Shown: positions 26,763 through 38,181, counted from the stretch's first letter. The stretch is 64,000 nt of DNA from Bradyrhizobium lablabi (GCF_018131005.1 NZ_JAFCJK010000008.1:62001-126000), one strand, 5' to 3'. The notes: generated by a model not told the origin, from the sequence alone. A program made the numbers and translations.

Positions 26763-27914
26763 CTAACTGCGGAGTATCCGCCTCAACGCAGCGATGAAGC
26801 GATCGGCGTCGGCCTCGTCGTTGAACACATGGGGCGAAATGCGCATCCGGCCGAGCCGCAGCGCGACATGAATATTCTCGACGGCGAGGCGCGAGATCAG
26901 CTCTTTCGGCAGGCCGCGCGCAAGGCCGAGGCTCAGGATGTGCGGGGCGCGCAAGCGGTCGGCCAGAACGGTGAAGCCAAGGTCGCTGATGCCAACGGCG
27001 ATCCGCCGGGTGATCATGCCGAGCCGCTCGGCGATCGCGGGCGCACCCCATTCCGCCATCATCTCGATGCCGATCGAGGCCATCTCCATCGAGATGAAAT
27101 GGTCGCGCTGGCCCATGTCGTAGCGCCTGGCGTCGTCGACATAGGCGAGATCGCCGAAATAGACCGCGCTCTCGGAGTTCACGTTGCGCCGGCCGGCGGA
27201 CGTCTGCTCCAGCGGCACACCGTTCTGGTGGCGCTTGGCCATGTAGAGGAAGGCGCGGCCGTAGGGGCCGATCAACCATTTGTAGGTCGGAAACAGCACC
27301 GCATCAGGGTCGAGCCGCTTGACGTCCATCGCCAGCACGCCCGTGCTCTGAGTGGCGTCGATGACGAACTTGGCGCCCTGCCGCCGCAGCGCCGCCTGCA
27401 CCTGCTCGATATCGATCAATCCGCCGTCCGACCAGTGCACCGAGGAGATCGAGGCGAGGCCGACCGATGGCGCGCCAGAGCGCTCTATCGCCGCAAGGAC
27501 TGCCGAGGTCCAGTCCCCGTCGGTGGGCTGGCTGACGGTCTCGACCGTGAATCCTTGCGCCTCGGCGCGGCCGTGCCATTCCAGTACCGGCGAGGAATGA
27601 TCGTTCTCCAGCACGATGACGCGCGAGCCGCGTGGAACGGTCAGCACCTTCGCCGCGGTCGCAACGCCATAGCTGATTGCCGATATCAGTGCGATGTCGC
27701 TTGCATCGGCATTGATCAGGCGTGCCGCGGCAGTGCGGGCGCGTTCATGCTGGCGGTTGGCAAAACCCGCATCCAGCGTCCATGGCTGACCCTTGCGACC
27801 GACCGCGGCACGGCCGGCCTCCTGCGTGCGCAGCGGCAGCGGGCTATAGGAAGCGGAGTTGAGATAGCAGACGTCTCTCGGAATATCGAACAGGTCGCGC
27901 TGCGAGGCGAGCAT
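26763..27914 (-). CDS. PLP-dependent class V aminotransferase-fold enzyme
   Basis: A 383-residue enzyme. Landmarks of the class V (cysteine desulfurase/kynureninase-like) fold are YLNSASYSPLP near the N-terminus, the cofactor Asp in FVIDATQSTG (Asp187), and the PLP Schiff-base Lys in FPTYKWLIGP (Lys212). The start at 27914 has GGAGG inside the 3' end of fliP, and the two genes are 4 bases apart, so it is co-transcribed with fliO-fliP. No desulfurase active-site Cys loop is evident. The reaction is unknown, and its place in a flagellar operon is unusual. Confidence 0.87.
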   Translation of the reverse strand: MLASQRDLFDIPRDVCYLNSASYSPLPLRTQEAGRAAVGRKGQPWTLDAGFANRQHERARTAAARLINADASDIALISAISYGVATAAKVLTVPRGSRVIVLENDHSSPVLEWHGRAEAQGFTVETVSQPTDGDWTSAVLAAIERSGAPSVGLASISSVHWSDGGLIDIEQVQAALRRQGAKFVIDATQSTGVLAMDVKRLDPDAVLFPTYKWLIGPYGRAFLYMAKRHQNGVPLEQTSAGRRNVNSESAVYFGDLAYVDDARRYDMGQRDHFISMEMASIGIEMMAEWGAPAIAERLGMITRRIAVGISDLGFTVLADRLRAPHILSLGLARGLPKELISRLAVENIHVALRLGRMRISPHVFNDEADADRFIAALRRILRS

Positions 27915-27918
27915 GAGC

Positions 27919-28668
27919 CTATCCTCCGTAACTCTGCACCAGGCTGCCGGCAACCAGTGACCAGCCGTCGACCAGCACGAAGAAGATCAATTTGAACGGC
28001 AGCGACACCACGATCGGTGGCAGCATCATCATGCCCATCGACATCAGCACGGAAGCGACCACGAGGTCGATGATCAGGAAGGGCAGGAACAGGAGAAAGC
28101 CGATCTCAAAGGCGCGCTTCAGTTCGGAGATCATGAAGGCCGGCACCAGGATGCGGAGCGACATATCTTCAGGCGTCGCCGGCGCAGGCTCGCGGGAGAG
28201 ATCCATGAAGAGCTTGAGATCCTTTTCGCGCACGTTCTTCTGCATGAAGGTGCGCAGCGGCGCGGATGCGCGCTGCAGCGCTTCTTCGACGCCGATCTGG
28301 TTGGCGACCAGCGGCTTGATGCCGTCATCATAGGATTTCTGTAGTACCGGTCCCATCACGAAGGCGGTCAGGAACATTGCGAGTGCGATCATCACCGAGT
28401 TCGGCGGCGCGGTGGCGGTGCCGAGCGCGGTGCGCAAGAGCGACAGCACGACGACGATGCGGGTGAACGACGTCATCATGATCAGGATCGACGGCGCGAT
28501 CGAGAGCACCGTGAGCAGCGCGATCAGTTGGATCGCGCGCTCGGTGACGCCGCCATTGCCCTGTCCGAGATTGATGCTGATGTCCTGCGCCATCGCCGGA
28601 TCGGTCAGCGATCCGGCGACTATCAGGGCAGCGATGAAAAATACTCTACGCGGGAGCGCCGGCCTCAC
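27919..28668 (-). CDS. fliP: Flagellar export gate protein FliP
   Basis: A 249-residue membrane protein of the flagellar type III export gate, starting at a GTG that overlaps the fliO stop (GTGA). A signal peptide (residues ~1-27, ending AMA) precedes SINLGQGNGGVTERAIQLIALLTVLSIAPSILIMMTSFTRIVVVLSLLR. The C-terminal FEIGFLLFLPFLIIDLVVASVLMSMGMMMLPP is invariant in FliP. FliQ, FliR and FlhB, its partners, are encoded 2.6-4.8 kb away on the other strand. Confidence 0.97.
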   Translation of the reverse strand: MRPALPRRVFFIAALIVAGSLTDPAMAQDISINLGQGNGGVTERAIQLIALLTVLSIAPSILIMMTSFTRIVVVLSLLRTALGTATAPPNSVMIALAMFLTAFVMGPVLQKSYDDGIKPLVANQIGVEEALQRASAPLRTFMQKNVREKDLKLFMDLSREPAPATPEDMSLRILVPAFMISELKRAFEIGFLLFLPFLIIDLVVASVLMSMGMMMLPPIVVSLPFKLIFFVLVDGWSLVAGSLVQSYGG

Positions 28669-29666
28669 GAAGGAGTCTTTGGCCGCCCCAGGAGGGACGC
28701 CATTTCATCTTCGAGATTTTCAAAGCCGCTCTTCTGCGGCGCCGGAGCAGGCGCCGCGGGCGCCGCTGGCGCCGGCGCGGGTGCCGATACGGGTGCCGGG
28801 CGAACCGGGGGCGCCTCAGGTGCCACTGGCGGCGCGACGCTTTCGCCTCCGCCGGCCGGGCGGCGCAACGCCGCTTCGAGCCGCTGTGCCATTTCGGCGA
28901 GGTTGGCGTCGGCATTCGACGCGGCCGGCGGCACGGGTGGTGCGGCCGGTGGCTGCGGGGAAGGCGGTGTTGGTGGCGGAGCGGCAGCAGCGCGCTCGGG
29001 CGCACGGACGGGCGGCACCTTGGGCGGCTCGCTGGGGCGTGGCGGACGTGGGATGACAGGTTCGGGGCGAGTCAGTCGCGGCGGGAGCGGATCAGGCCGC
29101 GGCTCTGCGCGATCGGGGCGGGAGCCGATGGCTTCAGGCGTGAAGCCCGTGAGCGGATCATTGCGGCGCTCCGCGACCGGCGGCGCGGCCGGGCGGCGAA
29201 CCTCGTCGGCGAACGAGGGGCGCGTCGGGCGCATCGGCGGCTCCGGCATCTGTGGCTCGGCCTGATCGAAGATGTCGGCGCGGGCGCCGTCGCCATCGGT
29301 CCACGCCGCGTCAGGCAGCGGAGCGATTCGCGGCGGTGGCTCGCCGGTCACGGCGGGCCGTGGCGCCATCTGATCGCGGCCGGGCATGGCGCGGACGATA
29401 TTGGGTTCCACAACGATATCGCTGGGGCCGCCGATCATCAGCAGATGCTCGACATTGTCGCGCCGGACCAGGACAAGGCGGCGGCGGCCGTCAACAGCGG
29501 CAGCGTCGATCACGGCGAGTCGCGGCATTCGCCCGCGGTTTGTGTTGGCGCCTATACGATTGCTGGCAAAGCGCCGCACCAACCATGCAGCGACGCCGAT
29601 CAGCGCCAGCACGGCCACGAACGCGAACACGAATGTCAGTGCCTGCATACTTGAGTCCCCGGCCAT
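28665..29666 (-). CDS. fliO: FliO-type flagellar biosynthesis protein with long Pro/Ala tail
   Basis: A 333-residue protein starting MAGDSSMQALTFVFAFVAVL with an AGGAAGG site. It has one membrane span (residues ~8-28), then the FliO beta domain (RMPRLAVIDAAAVDGRRRLVLVRRDNVEHLLMIGGPSDIVVEPNIV). The following ~240 residues are Pro/Arg/Ala-rich and probably disordered, far longer than the ~100-residue enteric FliO. The last ~15 residues (FENLEDEMASLLGRPK) form a short conserved-looking acidic helix. FliO helps assemble the FliP ring. An alternative ATG at 29648 is possible. Confidence 0.88.
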   Translation of the reverse strand: MAGDSSMQALTFVFAFVAVLALIGVAAWLVRRFASNRIGANTNRGRMPRLAVIDAAAVDGRRRLVLVRRDNVEHLLMIGGPSDIVVEPNIVRAMPGRDQMAPRPAVTGEPPPRIAPLPDAAWTDGDGARADIFDQAEPQMPEPPMRPTRPSFADEVRRPAAPPVAERRNDPLTGFTPEAIGSRPDRAEPRPDPLPPRLTRPEPVIPRPPRPSEPPKVPPVRAPERAAAAPPPTPPSPQPPAAPPVPPAASNADANLAEMAQRLEAALRRPAGGGESVAPPVAPEAPPVRPAPVSAPAPAPAAPAAPAPAPQKSGFENLEDEMASLLGRPKTPS

Positions 29667-29921
29667 CTTGGCCTTCCTCGGCTTTCCGGCTTCAACAAGC
29701 GCGGACGTTGCGCGGCGAATCACGCCCGAGATTCGCCTTATTGTTTAATTCCCCACGGCTTACAGCCGAACGTTCCATTAATAGACCAAGAATCGCTTGT
29801 CCCAAAACGACTTCTGAGCGTTCCAAACTGCGTTCAGCCCGGGCTGGTTAACGCAGCATTCGTGGCGAAAGTGCGCTCGCAAGCGGCTGCCGGGCGGTTC
29901 TCCACGGAAGGGGAACCGATT

Positions 29922-29940
29922 TTAACCCCCCGTTAACCAT
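29922..29940 (+). promoter_or_regulatory. Candidate CtrA box between fliO and flgB
   Basis: TTAA-CCCCCCG-TTAACCAT, a perfect full CtrA consensus, 58 bases before flgB. The core is symmetric and sits in the 331-base divergent gap (29667-29997), so it could act on both fliO-fliP and flgB-flgC-fliE. Nothing else gene-like is in the gap. A further TTAAC lies at 29981, near the flgB start. Confidence 0.65.
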
Positions 29941-29997
29941 AAACCGGGCAAATTCTGCCTACCTCGGGAGGCCCCAGGGGTTAACGGAGCCGCGGCA

Positions 29998-30408
29998 ATG
30001 CCGATGAACGATCTGCCGATCCTGTCGGCGTTGCGCACCAAAATGCAGTGGCACCAAGAGCGCCAGCGGGTACTTGCCGAGAACATCTCCAATTCCGACA
30101 CGCCGAACTTCCGACCGCGCGACCTGATCGATCCGAAGTTCGACCAGAACGGGTCCACCGTCGGTGCCGGCATGGGGACGCTGCCGATGATCAAGACCAG
30201 TGCCACCCATTTGGCGGCGTCGGGCGCGCCTGACTCTTTCGATAACGATCGCGGGCGAAGCGGGTTCCAGACCCGCCCCGCCGGCAACGCGGTCAATCTC
30301 GAGGATCAGATGCTGAAGGTCTCGGCCAACCAGATGGACTATGCGGCCGTGAGCTCGCTTTACAGCCGCAGCCTGCATCTCCTGAAGACGGCGATCGGCA
30401 AGGGCTAG
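29998..30408 (+). CDS. flgB: Flagellar proximal rod protein FlgB
   Basis: A 136-residue rod subunit next to the MS ring. The N-terminal motif (WHQERQRVLAENISNSDTPNFRPRDL) and the C-terminal helix (NAVNLEDQMLKVSANQMDYAAVSSLYSRSLHLLKTAIGKG) are diagnostic. First gene of flgB-flgC-fliE-fliQ-fliR-flhB, 58 bases after the CtrA-type box. Confidence 0.96.
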   Translation: MPMNDLPILSALRTKMQWHQERQRVLAENISNSDTPNFRPRDLIDPKFDQNGSTVGAGMGTLPMIKTSATHLAASGAPDSFDNDRGRSGFQTRPAGNAVNLEDQMLKVSANQMDYAAVSSLYSRSLHLLKTAIGKG

Positions 30409-30431
30409 GCCAGTAGAGGCTGGAGGACATC

Positions 30432-30857
30432 ATGGCCGATGAGGCAAGCGACTTCGCCCGTTCGATGAGCATTGCGACCTCCGGCCTGCGGGCGCAGGCA
30501 GGACGGATGCGGGTGATCTCGGAAAACATCGCCAACGCCGATTCGACCGCCCAGACCGCCGGCGGTGATCCCTATCGTCGCAAGGTGCCGACCTTCTCCT
30601 CGGCGCTCGACCGCACGCTCGACGCCAAGGTGGTGACGCTCGGCAGGGTACGCCCGGACCGGTCGTCCTTCCGTATCAAGCACGAGCCGGGCAACCCGGC
30701 GGCGGATGCCGCCGGCAACGTCAAATATCCCAACGTCAACTCACTTGTCGAAATGACCGACATGCGTGACGCCCAGCGCTCCTACGAGGCGAACCTCAAC
30801 ATCATCAGCGCCACGCGGCGGATGATCCAGCGCACGCTCGACATCCTCAAGGCCTGA
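30432..30857 (+). CDS. flgC: Flagellar proximal rod protein FlgC
   Basis: A 141-residue rod protein. MSIATSGLRAQAGRMRVISENIANADST is the rod N-terminal motif, PGNPAADAAGNVKYPNVNSLVEMTDM the typical FlgC middle, and AQRSYEANLNIISATRRMIQRTLDILKA the closing helix. A GGAGG site precedes the ATG. 23 bases after flgB and 30 before fliE. Confidence 0.97.
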   Translation: MADEASDFARSMSIATSGLRAQAGRMRVISENIANADSTAQTAGGDPYRRKVPTFSSALDRTLDAKVVTLGRVRPDRSSFRIKHEPGNPAADAAGNVKYPNVNSLVEMTDMRDAQRSYEANLNIISATRRMIQRTLDILKA

Positions 30858-30887
30858 AGCAGCAGAGCAAGACAGGGACCGTAAACC

Positions 30888-31199
30888 ATGGCCTCACCGA
30901 CAGTCGCCGCCAACGCTTATGCCAGCCTCGCAAAGATCATGGAGCGGAGCGGCGCCGAGAAAGCGGGCCAGGCCGCAGCCGGTCCGTCCTTCAGCGCGCT
31001 CTTGCAGGACGCCGTCGGCAGCGTGATGGACACTGGCAAGAAGGCCGACGCGCAGACCATGGCGATGGCCTCCGGCAAGGCGAACGTGATGGACGTGGTG
31101 ACGGCGGTCGCCGAAACCGACGTCGCGGTGTCGACACTGGTCTCGGTCCGCGACCGCGTGATCCAGGCCTATGAAGACATCATGAAGATGCCGATCTGA
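30888..31199 (+). CDS. fliE: Flagellar hook-basal body adapter FliE
   Basis: A 103-residue protein joining the MS ring to the rod. PSFSALLQDAVGSVMDTGKKAD and the C-terminal ANVMDVVTAVAETDVAVSTLVSVRDRVIQAYEDIMKMPI are family-typical. Normal length. A 115-base gap separates it from fliQ, larger than other gaps in this operon. Confidence 0.95.
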   Translation: MASPTVAANAYASLAKIMERSGAEKAGQAAAGPSFSALLQDAVGSVMDTGKKADAQTMAMASGKANVMDVVTAVAETDVAVSTLVSVRDRVIQAYEDIMKMPI

Positions 31200-31204
31200 G
31201 AGGG

Positions 31205-31232
31205 GCGAGTAGCGAATAGCGAGTGGCGGATT
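31205..31232 (+). repeat. Four 7-bp tandem units in the fliE-fliQ gap
   Basis: GCGAGTA-GCGAATA-GCGAGTG-GCGGATT, four heptamer units directly after fliE. This GCGAGTAGCGAATAG-type sequence resembles intergenic repeats common in Bradyrhizobium. It lies in the operon mRNA between fliE and fliQ. Confidence 0.55.
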
Positions 31233-31314
31233 GCACGACAGCACATGCCATTCACGATTCGCGCCTCGCGCTTCGCGCTCTGGACCGAAGACGCAAGCAA
31301 ATGAGAGAGCTGCA

Positions 31315-31578
31315 ATGACTGGCCCTGAAACCCTCGACGTGGCACGCGACGCGATCTGGACCATCGTGCTCGTGTCGTCGCCCCTGATGGTGGTCGGCCT
31401 CGTCGTCGGCGTCGTGGTATCGCTGTTCCAGGCCCTGACGCAGATCCAGGAACAGACCCTGGTCTTCGTGCCGAAGATTCTGGCGATCTTCGTGACATTG
31501 CTGCTTGCGCTGCCGTTCATGGCAGACTCGCTCTACGGGCACATGATGCGGATTTCGTCGCGAATCGTCGGTGGTTGA
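31315..31578 (+). CDS. fliQ: Flagellar export gate protein FliQ
   Basis: An 87-residue protein with two membrane spans that stacks on the FliP/FliR export gate. MTGPETLDVARDAIWTIVLVSSPLM opens it, and VVSLFQALTQIQEQTLVFVPKILAIF is the FliQ signature. I chose this start because it gives the normal family length and follows a GAGAGAGC site. fliR follows by 18 bases. Confidence 0.95.
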   Translation: MTGPETLDVARDAIWTIVLVSSPLMVVGLVVGVVVSLFQALTQIQEQTLVFVPKILAIFVTLLLALPFMADSLYGHMMRISSRIVGG

Positions 31579-31596
31579 TGCACTAATGGCCCAGTC

Positions 31597-32367
31597 ATGC
31601 GCATCGACGTCTCCCTGCTTCCGGCGCTCGCCGCGGTCTTCGTGCTGGTCTTCGCGCGCGTGGGCGCGATGGTGATGCTGCTGCCCGGTTTCGGCGAGAG
31701 CAACATTCCGACCCGGGTGAAGCTTTCGATCGCGCTCATGCTGGCGCTGATCATTCTGCCGCTGCATCGCAGCGCCTACCATGTCGATGTGACCTCGATC
31801 ACCTCGCTCGGGGTCTTGATGGTGCACGAGATCATCATCGGCATCGTGCTCGGCGCCACCGCGCGCGTGACGCTGTCGGCGCTCTCGGTCGCGGGCTCGG
31901 TGATCGCCCAGCAGCTCGGCCTCGGCTTCGTCACCTCCGTCGATCCGACCCAGGGACAGCAGGGCCAGATCATCGCCAACTTCCTCACCATCCTCGGAAT
32001 AACGCTGTTGTTTGCGACCGACAGCCACTATCTCGTCATCGCCGCGCTGAGCGAGAGCTACCGGATCTTCTCGCCGGGCGAGGTGATGCCCACCGGCGAC
32101 GTCGCCTCGCTCGCCACCAGCGCTTTTGCCGCCGCGTTCAAGATCGGCCTGCAACTGTCGGCGCCGTTCCTCGTGTTCGGTCTGGTCTTCAACATCGGGC
32201 TCGGCATTCTGGCGCGGCTGATGCCGCAGATGCAGGTCTATTTCGTCGGCGTGCCGCTCTCGATCGTCGCCGGGTTCCTGATCTTCGGCCTCGTGCTCGC
32301 CGCAATGATGGGCACCTATCTCGACTACTTCCTTGGCGTCATGCGCCAGCTTGCTCCATTGAACTAG
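31597..32367 (+). CDS. fliR: Flagellar export gate protein FliR
   Basis: A 256-residue membrane protein with about six spans, completing the FliP5Q4R1 export gate. VFARVGAMVMLLPGFGESNIPTRVKLSIAL near the N-terminus, QLGLGFVTSVDPTQGQQGQIIANF in the middle and LARLMPQMQVYFVGVPLSIVAGF at the end are diagnostic. It sits 9 bases upstream of flhB, the usual partner. Confidence 0.95.
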   Translation: MRIDVSLLPALAAVFVLVFARVGAMVMLLPGFGESNIPTRVKLSIALMLALIILPLHRSAYHVDVTSITSLGVLMVHEIIIGIVLGATARVTLSALSVAGSVIAQQLGLGFVTSVDPTQGQQGQIIANFLTILGITLLFATDSHYLVIAALSESYRIFSPGEVMPTGDVASLATSAFAAAFKIGLQLSAPFLVFGLVFNIGLGILARLMPQMQVYFVGVPLSIVAGFLIFGLVLAAMMGTYLDYFLGVMRQLAPLN

Positions 32368-32376
32368 GGAGCAGCT

Positions 32377-33450
32377 ATGGCCGAGGATACCGACGACAAA
32401 ACAGAAGACCCTACGCAAAAACGTCTCGATGACGCGCATGCGAGGGGCGACGTTGCCAAGAGCCAGGAGGTCAACACCTGGTTCGTGATCGCCGGCGCCA
32501 CGCTGGTGCTGTCAACATTCTCGGGCTCGATCGGCGGCGGCATCCTGATGCCGCTCCGCAACCTGATCGCAAAATCCTGGATGATCCGCACCGACGGCCC
32601 CGGTCTTCTCGCGCTGACCCAGTCGCTGGGCTATGCCGTGATCGCTGCGGTCGGCGTGCCATTCCTGATGCTGGCGCTGGCGGCGATCGCCGGCAACATG
32701 GTGCAGCATCGCCTGGTGTGGTCGGGCGAGTCGCTGAAGCCGAAAATCTCCAAGGTGTCGCCGGGCGCAGGCTTCAAGCGCATCTTCGGCAAACAGGCGG
32801 CGGCGAATTTCTTGAAAGGCCTGTTCAAGCTGATCGCGCTCGGCGCGGTCATGACCGCGATACTGTGGCCCGAGCGCCTGCGCCTGGAAGCCTTTCTGCG
32901 CCTCGACACTGCCGAGCTCTTGCCCGCTATCACCAGCTTGACCCTGCATTTGATGGGCGCCGTGGTGGCGATGCTCGCGGCGGTCGCGATCGGCGATTAC
33001 TTCTTCCAGTACCGGCAGTGGTACCAACGGCAGAAGATGTCGCTGCAGGAGATGAAGGAGGAGTTCAAGCAGCAGGAAGGCGATCCTCACGTCAAGGGCA
33101 GGATCAGGCAGTTGCGGGTCCAGCGCATGAAGAAGCGCATGATGGCCCAGGTTCCCAAGGCCTCGGTGATCATCACCAACCCGACCCATTTCTCGGTGGC
33201 GCTCGCCTATGACCGCAGCATGGCCGCGCCGGTCTGTGTCGCCAAAGGCGTCGACAATATCGCCTTCAAAATCAGGGAGATCGCGAAGGAGCACGACATT
33301 CCGGTCGTGGAGAACGTCCCGCTGGCGCGCGCGCTCTATGCCACCGTCGAGATCGACGAGGAGATTCCTATCGAGCACTACCATGCAGTTGCCGAAATCA
33401 TCGGCTACGTGATGCGGCTGAAGCGGGGGCTGTCTGGCCTCCGCGGGTAG
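32377..33450 (+). CDS. flhB: Flagellar export switch protein FlhB
   Basis: A 357-residue export-apparatus protein that changes substrate class after hook completion. The N-terminal AEDTDDKTEDPTQKRLDDARARGD-like leader, four membrane spans, and the cytosolic domain with the self-cleaving ITNPTH motif (VIITNPTHFSVALAYD) are present. The Asn-Pro cleavage pair is intact. It is the last gene of the second flagellar operon; cckA starts 137 bases later. Confidence 0.97.
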   Translation: MAEDTDDKTEDPTQKRLDDAHARGDVAKSQEVNTWFVIAGATLVLSTFSGSIGGGILMPLRNLIAKSWMIRTDGPGLLALTQSLGYAVIAAVGVPFLMLALAAIAGNMVQHRLVWSGESLKPKISKVSPGAGFKRIFGKQAAANFLKGLFKLIALGAVMTAILWPERLRLEAFLRLDTAELLPAITSLTLHLMGAVVAMLAAVAIGDYFFQYRQWYQRQKMSLQEMKEEFKQQEGDPHVKGRIRQLRVQRMKKRMMAQVPKASVIITNPTHFSVALAYDRSMAAPVCVAKGVDNIAFKIREIAKEHDIPVVENVPLARALYATVEIDEEIPIEHYHAVAEIIGYVMRLKRGLSGLRG

Positions 33451-33587
33451 GACATACTGGGACGGATATCCGCTTGAAATGCGCGTAACTTGCGAAATTG
33501 CGCCCTGATGGACTTGCGTCTTTGGGTCCGATTCAGGCACTCAGGAGCGGGCGGCCGGACCGGACGCCTCCTCAATGCCGACGAGCC

Positions 33588-36167
<2,580 letters not shown>

Positions 36168-36314
36168 GCGGACTTTAGCCTCCGCAAGGTTCATATCGTC
36201 ACATCTCCGCGACCGAGGGCCGCAGCCGCGGTTCCAGTTTACCGCTTCACTTTTATCCAACCCTACCCATGTTAGGGAGCGTTTCCCCATGCCGGGGATT
36301 CTGAGGAAACAAAC

Positions 36315-37286
36315 ATGAATTTCTCGCAACGCACGCGTGGAATTGTTCGGGCGATCGCCGTCGCGATGGCGCTGGCGCTGCCCGTCGTGATGTCAGTTTC
36401 GTCAGCCGACGCGCGCGCCGGCGGCGGCTTCGGTTCGGGCTCGCGCGGTTCGCGCAGCTTCTCGGCGCCGCCCAGCACCAGCACGGCGCCCGGAACCGCG
36501 CAGCCGTTCAACCGCACCTTCAGCCAGCCTGGCAGCCCCAGCATGGGCACGCCGGCCGCAACGACGTCGGGTGGCCTGTTCGGCCGCGGTGGCGCCGGCC
36601 GTGGCCTGCTCGGCGGTTTCGCCGCGGGCTTCCTCGGCGCCGGCCTGCTCGGCATGCTCTTTGGCGGCGGCTTGTTCTCCGGGCTCGGGGGCCTGTCGTC
36701 GATCCTTGGGCTGTTGTTGCAGATCGGTCTGATCGTGCTCGTGGTGCGGCTTGCGATGTCGTGGTGGCAGCGCCGCAACGCGCCCGCGCCAGCCTATGCC
36801 GGTGGCCCGGCAACCGGTCCCGGCGGCCCGCAGCCGAACTACCGCTCCGGGTTCGGCTTTGGCGTCGGTTCGTCGAATGCACCGGTCGAGATCGGGCCCG
36901 CCGACTACGAGGCGTTCGAGCGCCTGCTCGGCGAGATCCAGGCCGCCTGGTCGAACGAGGACATCGCGAAGCTGCATACGCTCGCCACGCCGGAAATGGT
37001 GTCTTACCTCTCGAAGGATCTCGAGCAGAACAAGGCAGACAATGTCACCAACAAGGTGAAGAATGTGAAGCTCCTGCAAGGCGACCTCGCAGAGGCCTGG
37101 CGCGAAGGCGACAGCGAATATGCGACGGTTGCGATGCGCTTCTCGCTGGTCGATACGACAGTCGAACGCGGCAGCGGCCGGCTGGTCAGCGGCAGCGAGC
37201 AGCCGGTTGAGGTCACGGAGGTCTGGACCTTCGTGCGCCAGCGCGGCGGCAACTGGGAGCTTTCGGCGATCCAGCAGACCAACTGA
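36315..37286 (+). CDS. Tim44-domain membrane protein
   Basis: A 323-residue protein with a signal-like N-terminus ending SSADARAGG (residue ~35), a Gly/Ser/Pro-rich spacer, a Gly-rich hydrophobic segment (residues ~93-152, FAAGFLGAGLLGMLFGGGLF then LLLQIGLIVLVVRLAMSWW), and a C-terminal Tim44-like domain (residues ~195-320, DYEAFERLLGEIQAAWSNED, LATPEMVSYLSKDLEQ, VWTFVRQRGGNWELSAIQQT). This is the bacterial TimA/Tim44-like family; its role in membrane protein handling is not settled. A strong terminator follows. Confidence 0.88.
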   Translation: MNFSQRTRGIVRAIAVAMALALPVVMSVSSADARAGGGFGSGSRGSRSFSAPPSTSTAPGTAQPFNRTFSQPGSPSMGTPAATTSGGLFGRGGAGRGLLGGFAAGFLGAGLLGMLFGGGLFSGLGGLSSILGLLLQIGLIVLVVRLAMSWWQRRNAPAPAYAGGPATGPGGPQPNYRSGFGFGVGSSNAPVEIGPADYEAFERLLGEIQAAWSNEDIAKLHTLATPEMVSYLSKDLEQNKADNVTNKVKNVKLLQGDLAEAWREGDSEYATVAMRFSLVDTTVERGSGRLVSGSEQPVEVTEVWTFVRQRGGNWELSAIQQTN

Positions 37287-37309
37287 TCGACAACCAGATG
37301 AAGTGCAAG

Positions 37310-37343
37310 ACGCCGCGGCTCAAACCCGCGGCGTTCTGTTTTT
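37310..37343 (+). terminator. Intrinsic terminator after the Tim44-domain gene
   Basis: Perfect 9-bp arms ACGCCGCGG (37310-37318) and CCGCGGCGT (37326-37334), a 7-base loop, then TCTGTTTTT ending at 37343. It lies 24 bases past the Tim44-domain stop and is the clearest intrinsic terminator on the plus strand of the window. Confidence 0.85.
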
Positions 37344-37503
37344 GCGCGCGTTACAACAGCGCGCCGAAATCGACCATCATCGCGTTTCAGTTCCCTGTTT
37401 GGGCACACCGTTCCGGACGACTCGTGGCGTGGCGCTGCGCCGGAATATCTGGCGACGCCGCGGGTTGATGTCAGCGAACTACAACAACCATTGGGAGGAT
37501 GAA

Positions 37504-38181
37504 ATGAACGTCGTTGCTCGGATTGCCGTTCCCACATGCCTTGCCCTTGCCGTCATCGGCGCGTCGCCGGCGCTGTCCCAGACAGCCGACACCAGCTTCT
37601 TCCTCACCAGCAACGGCGTCGGCAATGGCGGCAATCTTGGCGGGCTCGCCGGCGCCGACAATCACTGCCAGACGCTGGCGCAGGCCGCGGGCTTCGGTGC
37701 CCCGAAGACGTGGCGGGCCTATCTTTCCATCCAGCCGGCGGATGGACAGCCGGCGGTGAATGCGCGCGATCGCATCGGCAAGGGGCCGTGGAAGAATGCC
37801 AAGGGCGTCGTGATTGCGAAGGACGTTGCCGATCTGCACAGCGCCGGCAACAATCTTACCAAGCAGACCGCGCTGAGCGAAAAAGGCGAAGTCATCAACG
37901 GTGCCGGCGATACGCCGAACCGCCACGACGTGCTGACGGGATCGCAGGCGGATGGCACCGCGTTTGCGGCAGGCGAGGATCGCACCTGCAAGAACTGGAC
38001 GAGCAGCACGCAAGGCGCCGCCATGGTCGGGCATTTCGACCGCAAGGGGCTGCGCGACGACGAGCCGTCAAAATCCTGGAACACATCGCATCCCTCGCGC
38101 GGTCCCGACGGCGGCTGTTCGCAGGCCGACCTGAAGAGCACGGGCGGCGACGGCTTGCTGTATTGCTTCGCGGCGAACTGA
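37504..38181 (+). CDS. Secreted lectin-like (C-type-lectin-fold) protein
   Basis: A 225-residue exported protein with signal peptide ending SPALSQ (residues ~1-24). The mature part has GNGGNLGGLAGADNHCQTLA, TWRAYLSIQPADGQPAVNARDRIGKGPW, DRTCKNWTSS and a closing GGCSQADLK...LLYCFAAN, with four Cys that could form two disulfides. This pattern resembles bacterial proteins with an endostatin/C-type-lectin-like fold. Whether it binds sugar is unknown. A GGGAGGATGAA site precedes the ATG; the gene stands alone. Confidence 0.72.
   Translation: MNVVARIAVPTCLALAVIGASPALSQTADTSFFLTSNGVGNGGNLGGLAGADNHCQTLAQAAGFGAPKTWRAYLSIQPADGQPAVNARDRIGKGPWKNAKGVVIAKDVADLHSAGNNLTKQTALSEKGEVINGAGDTPNRHDVLTGSQADGTAFAAGEDRTCKNWTSSTQGAAMVGHFDRKGLRDDEPSKSWNTSHPSRGPDGGCSQADLKSTGGDGLLYCFAAN

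Noticed and set aside
31205..31232. A possible CRISPR-like array
   Set aside because: The units are 7 bp with no spacers. I saw no CRISPR repeats anywhere in the window.
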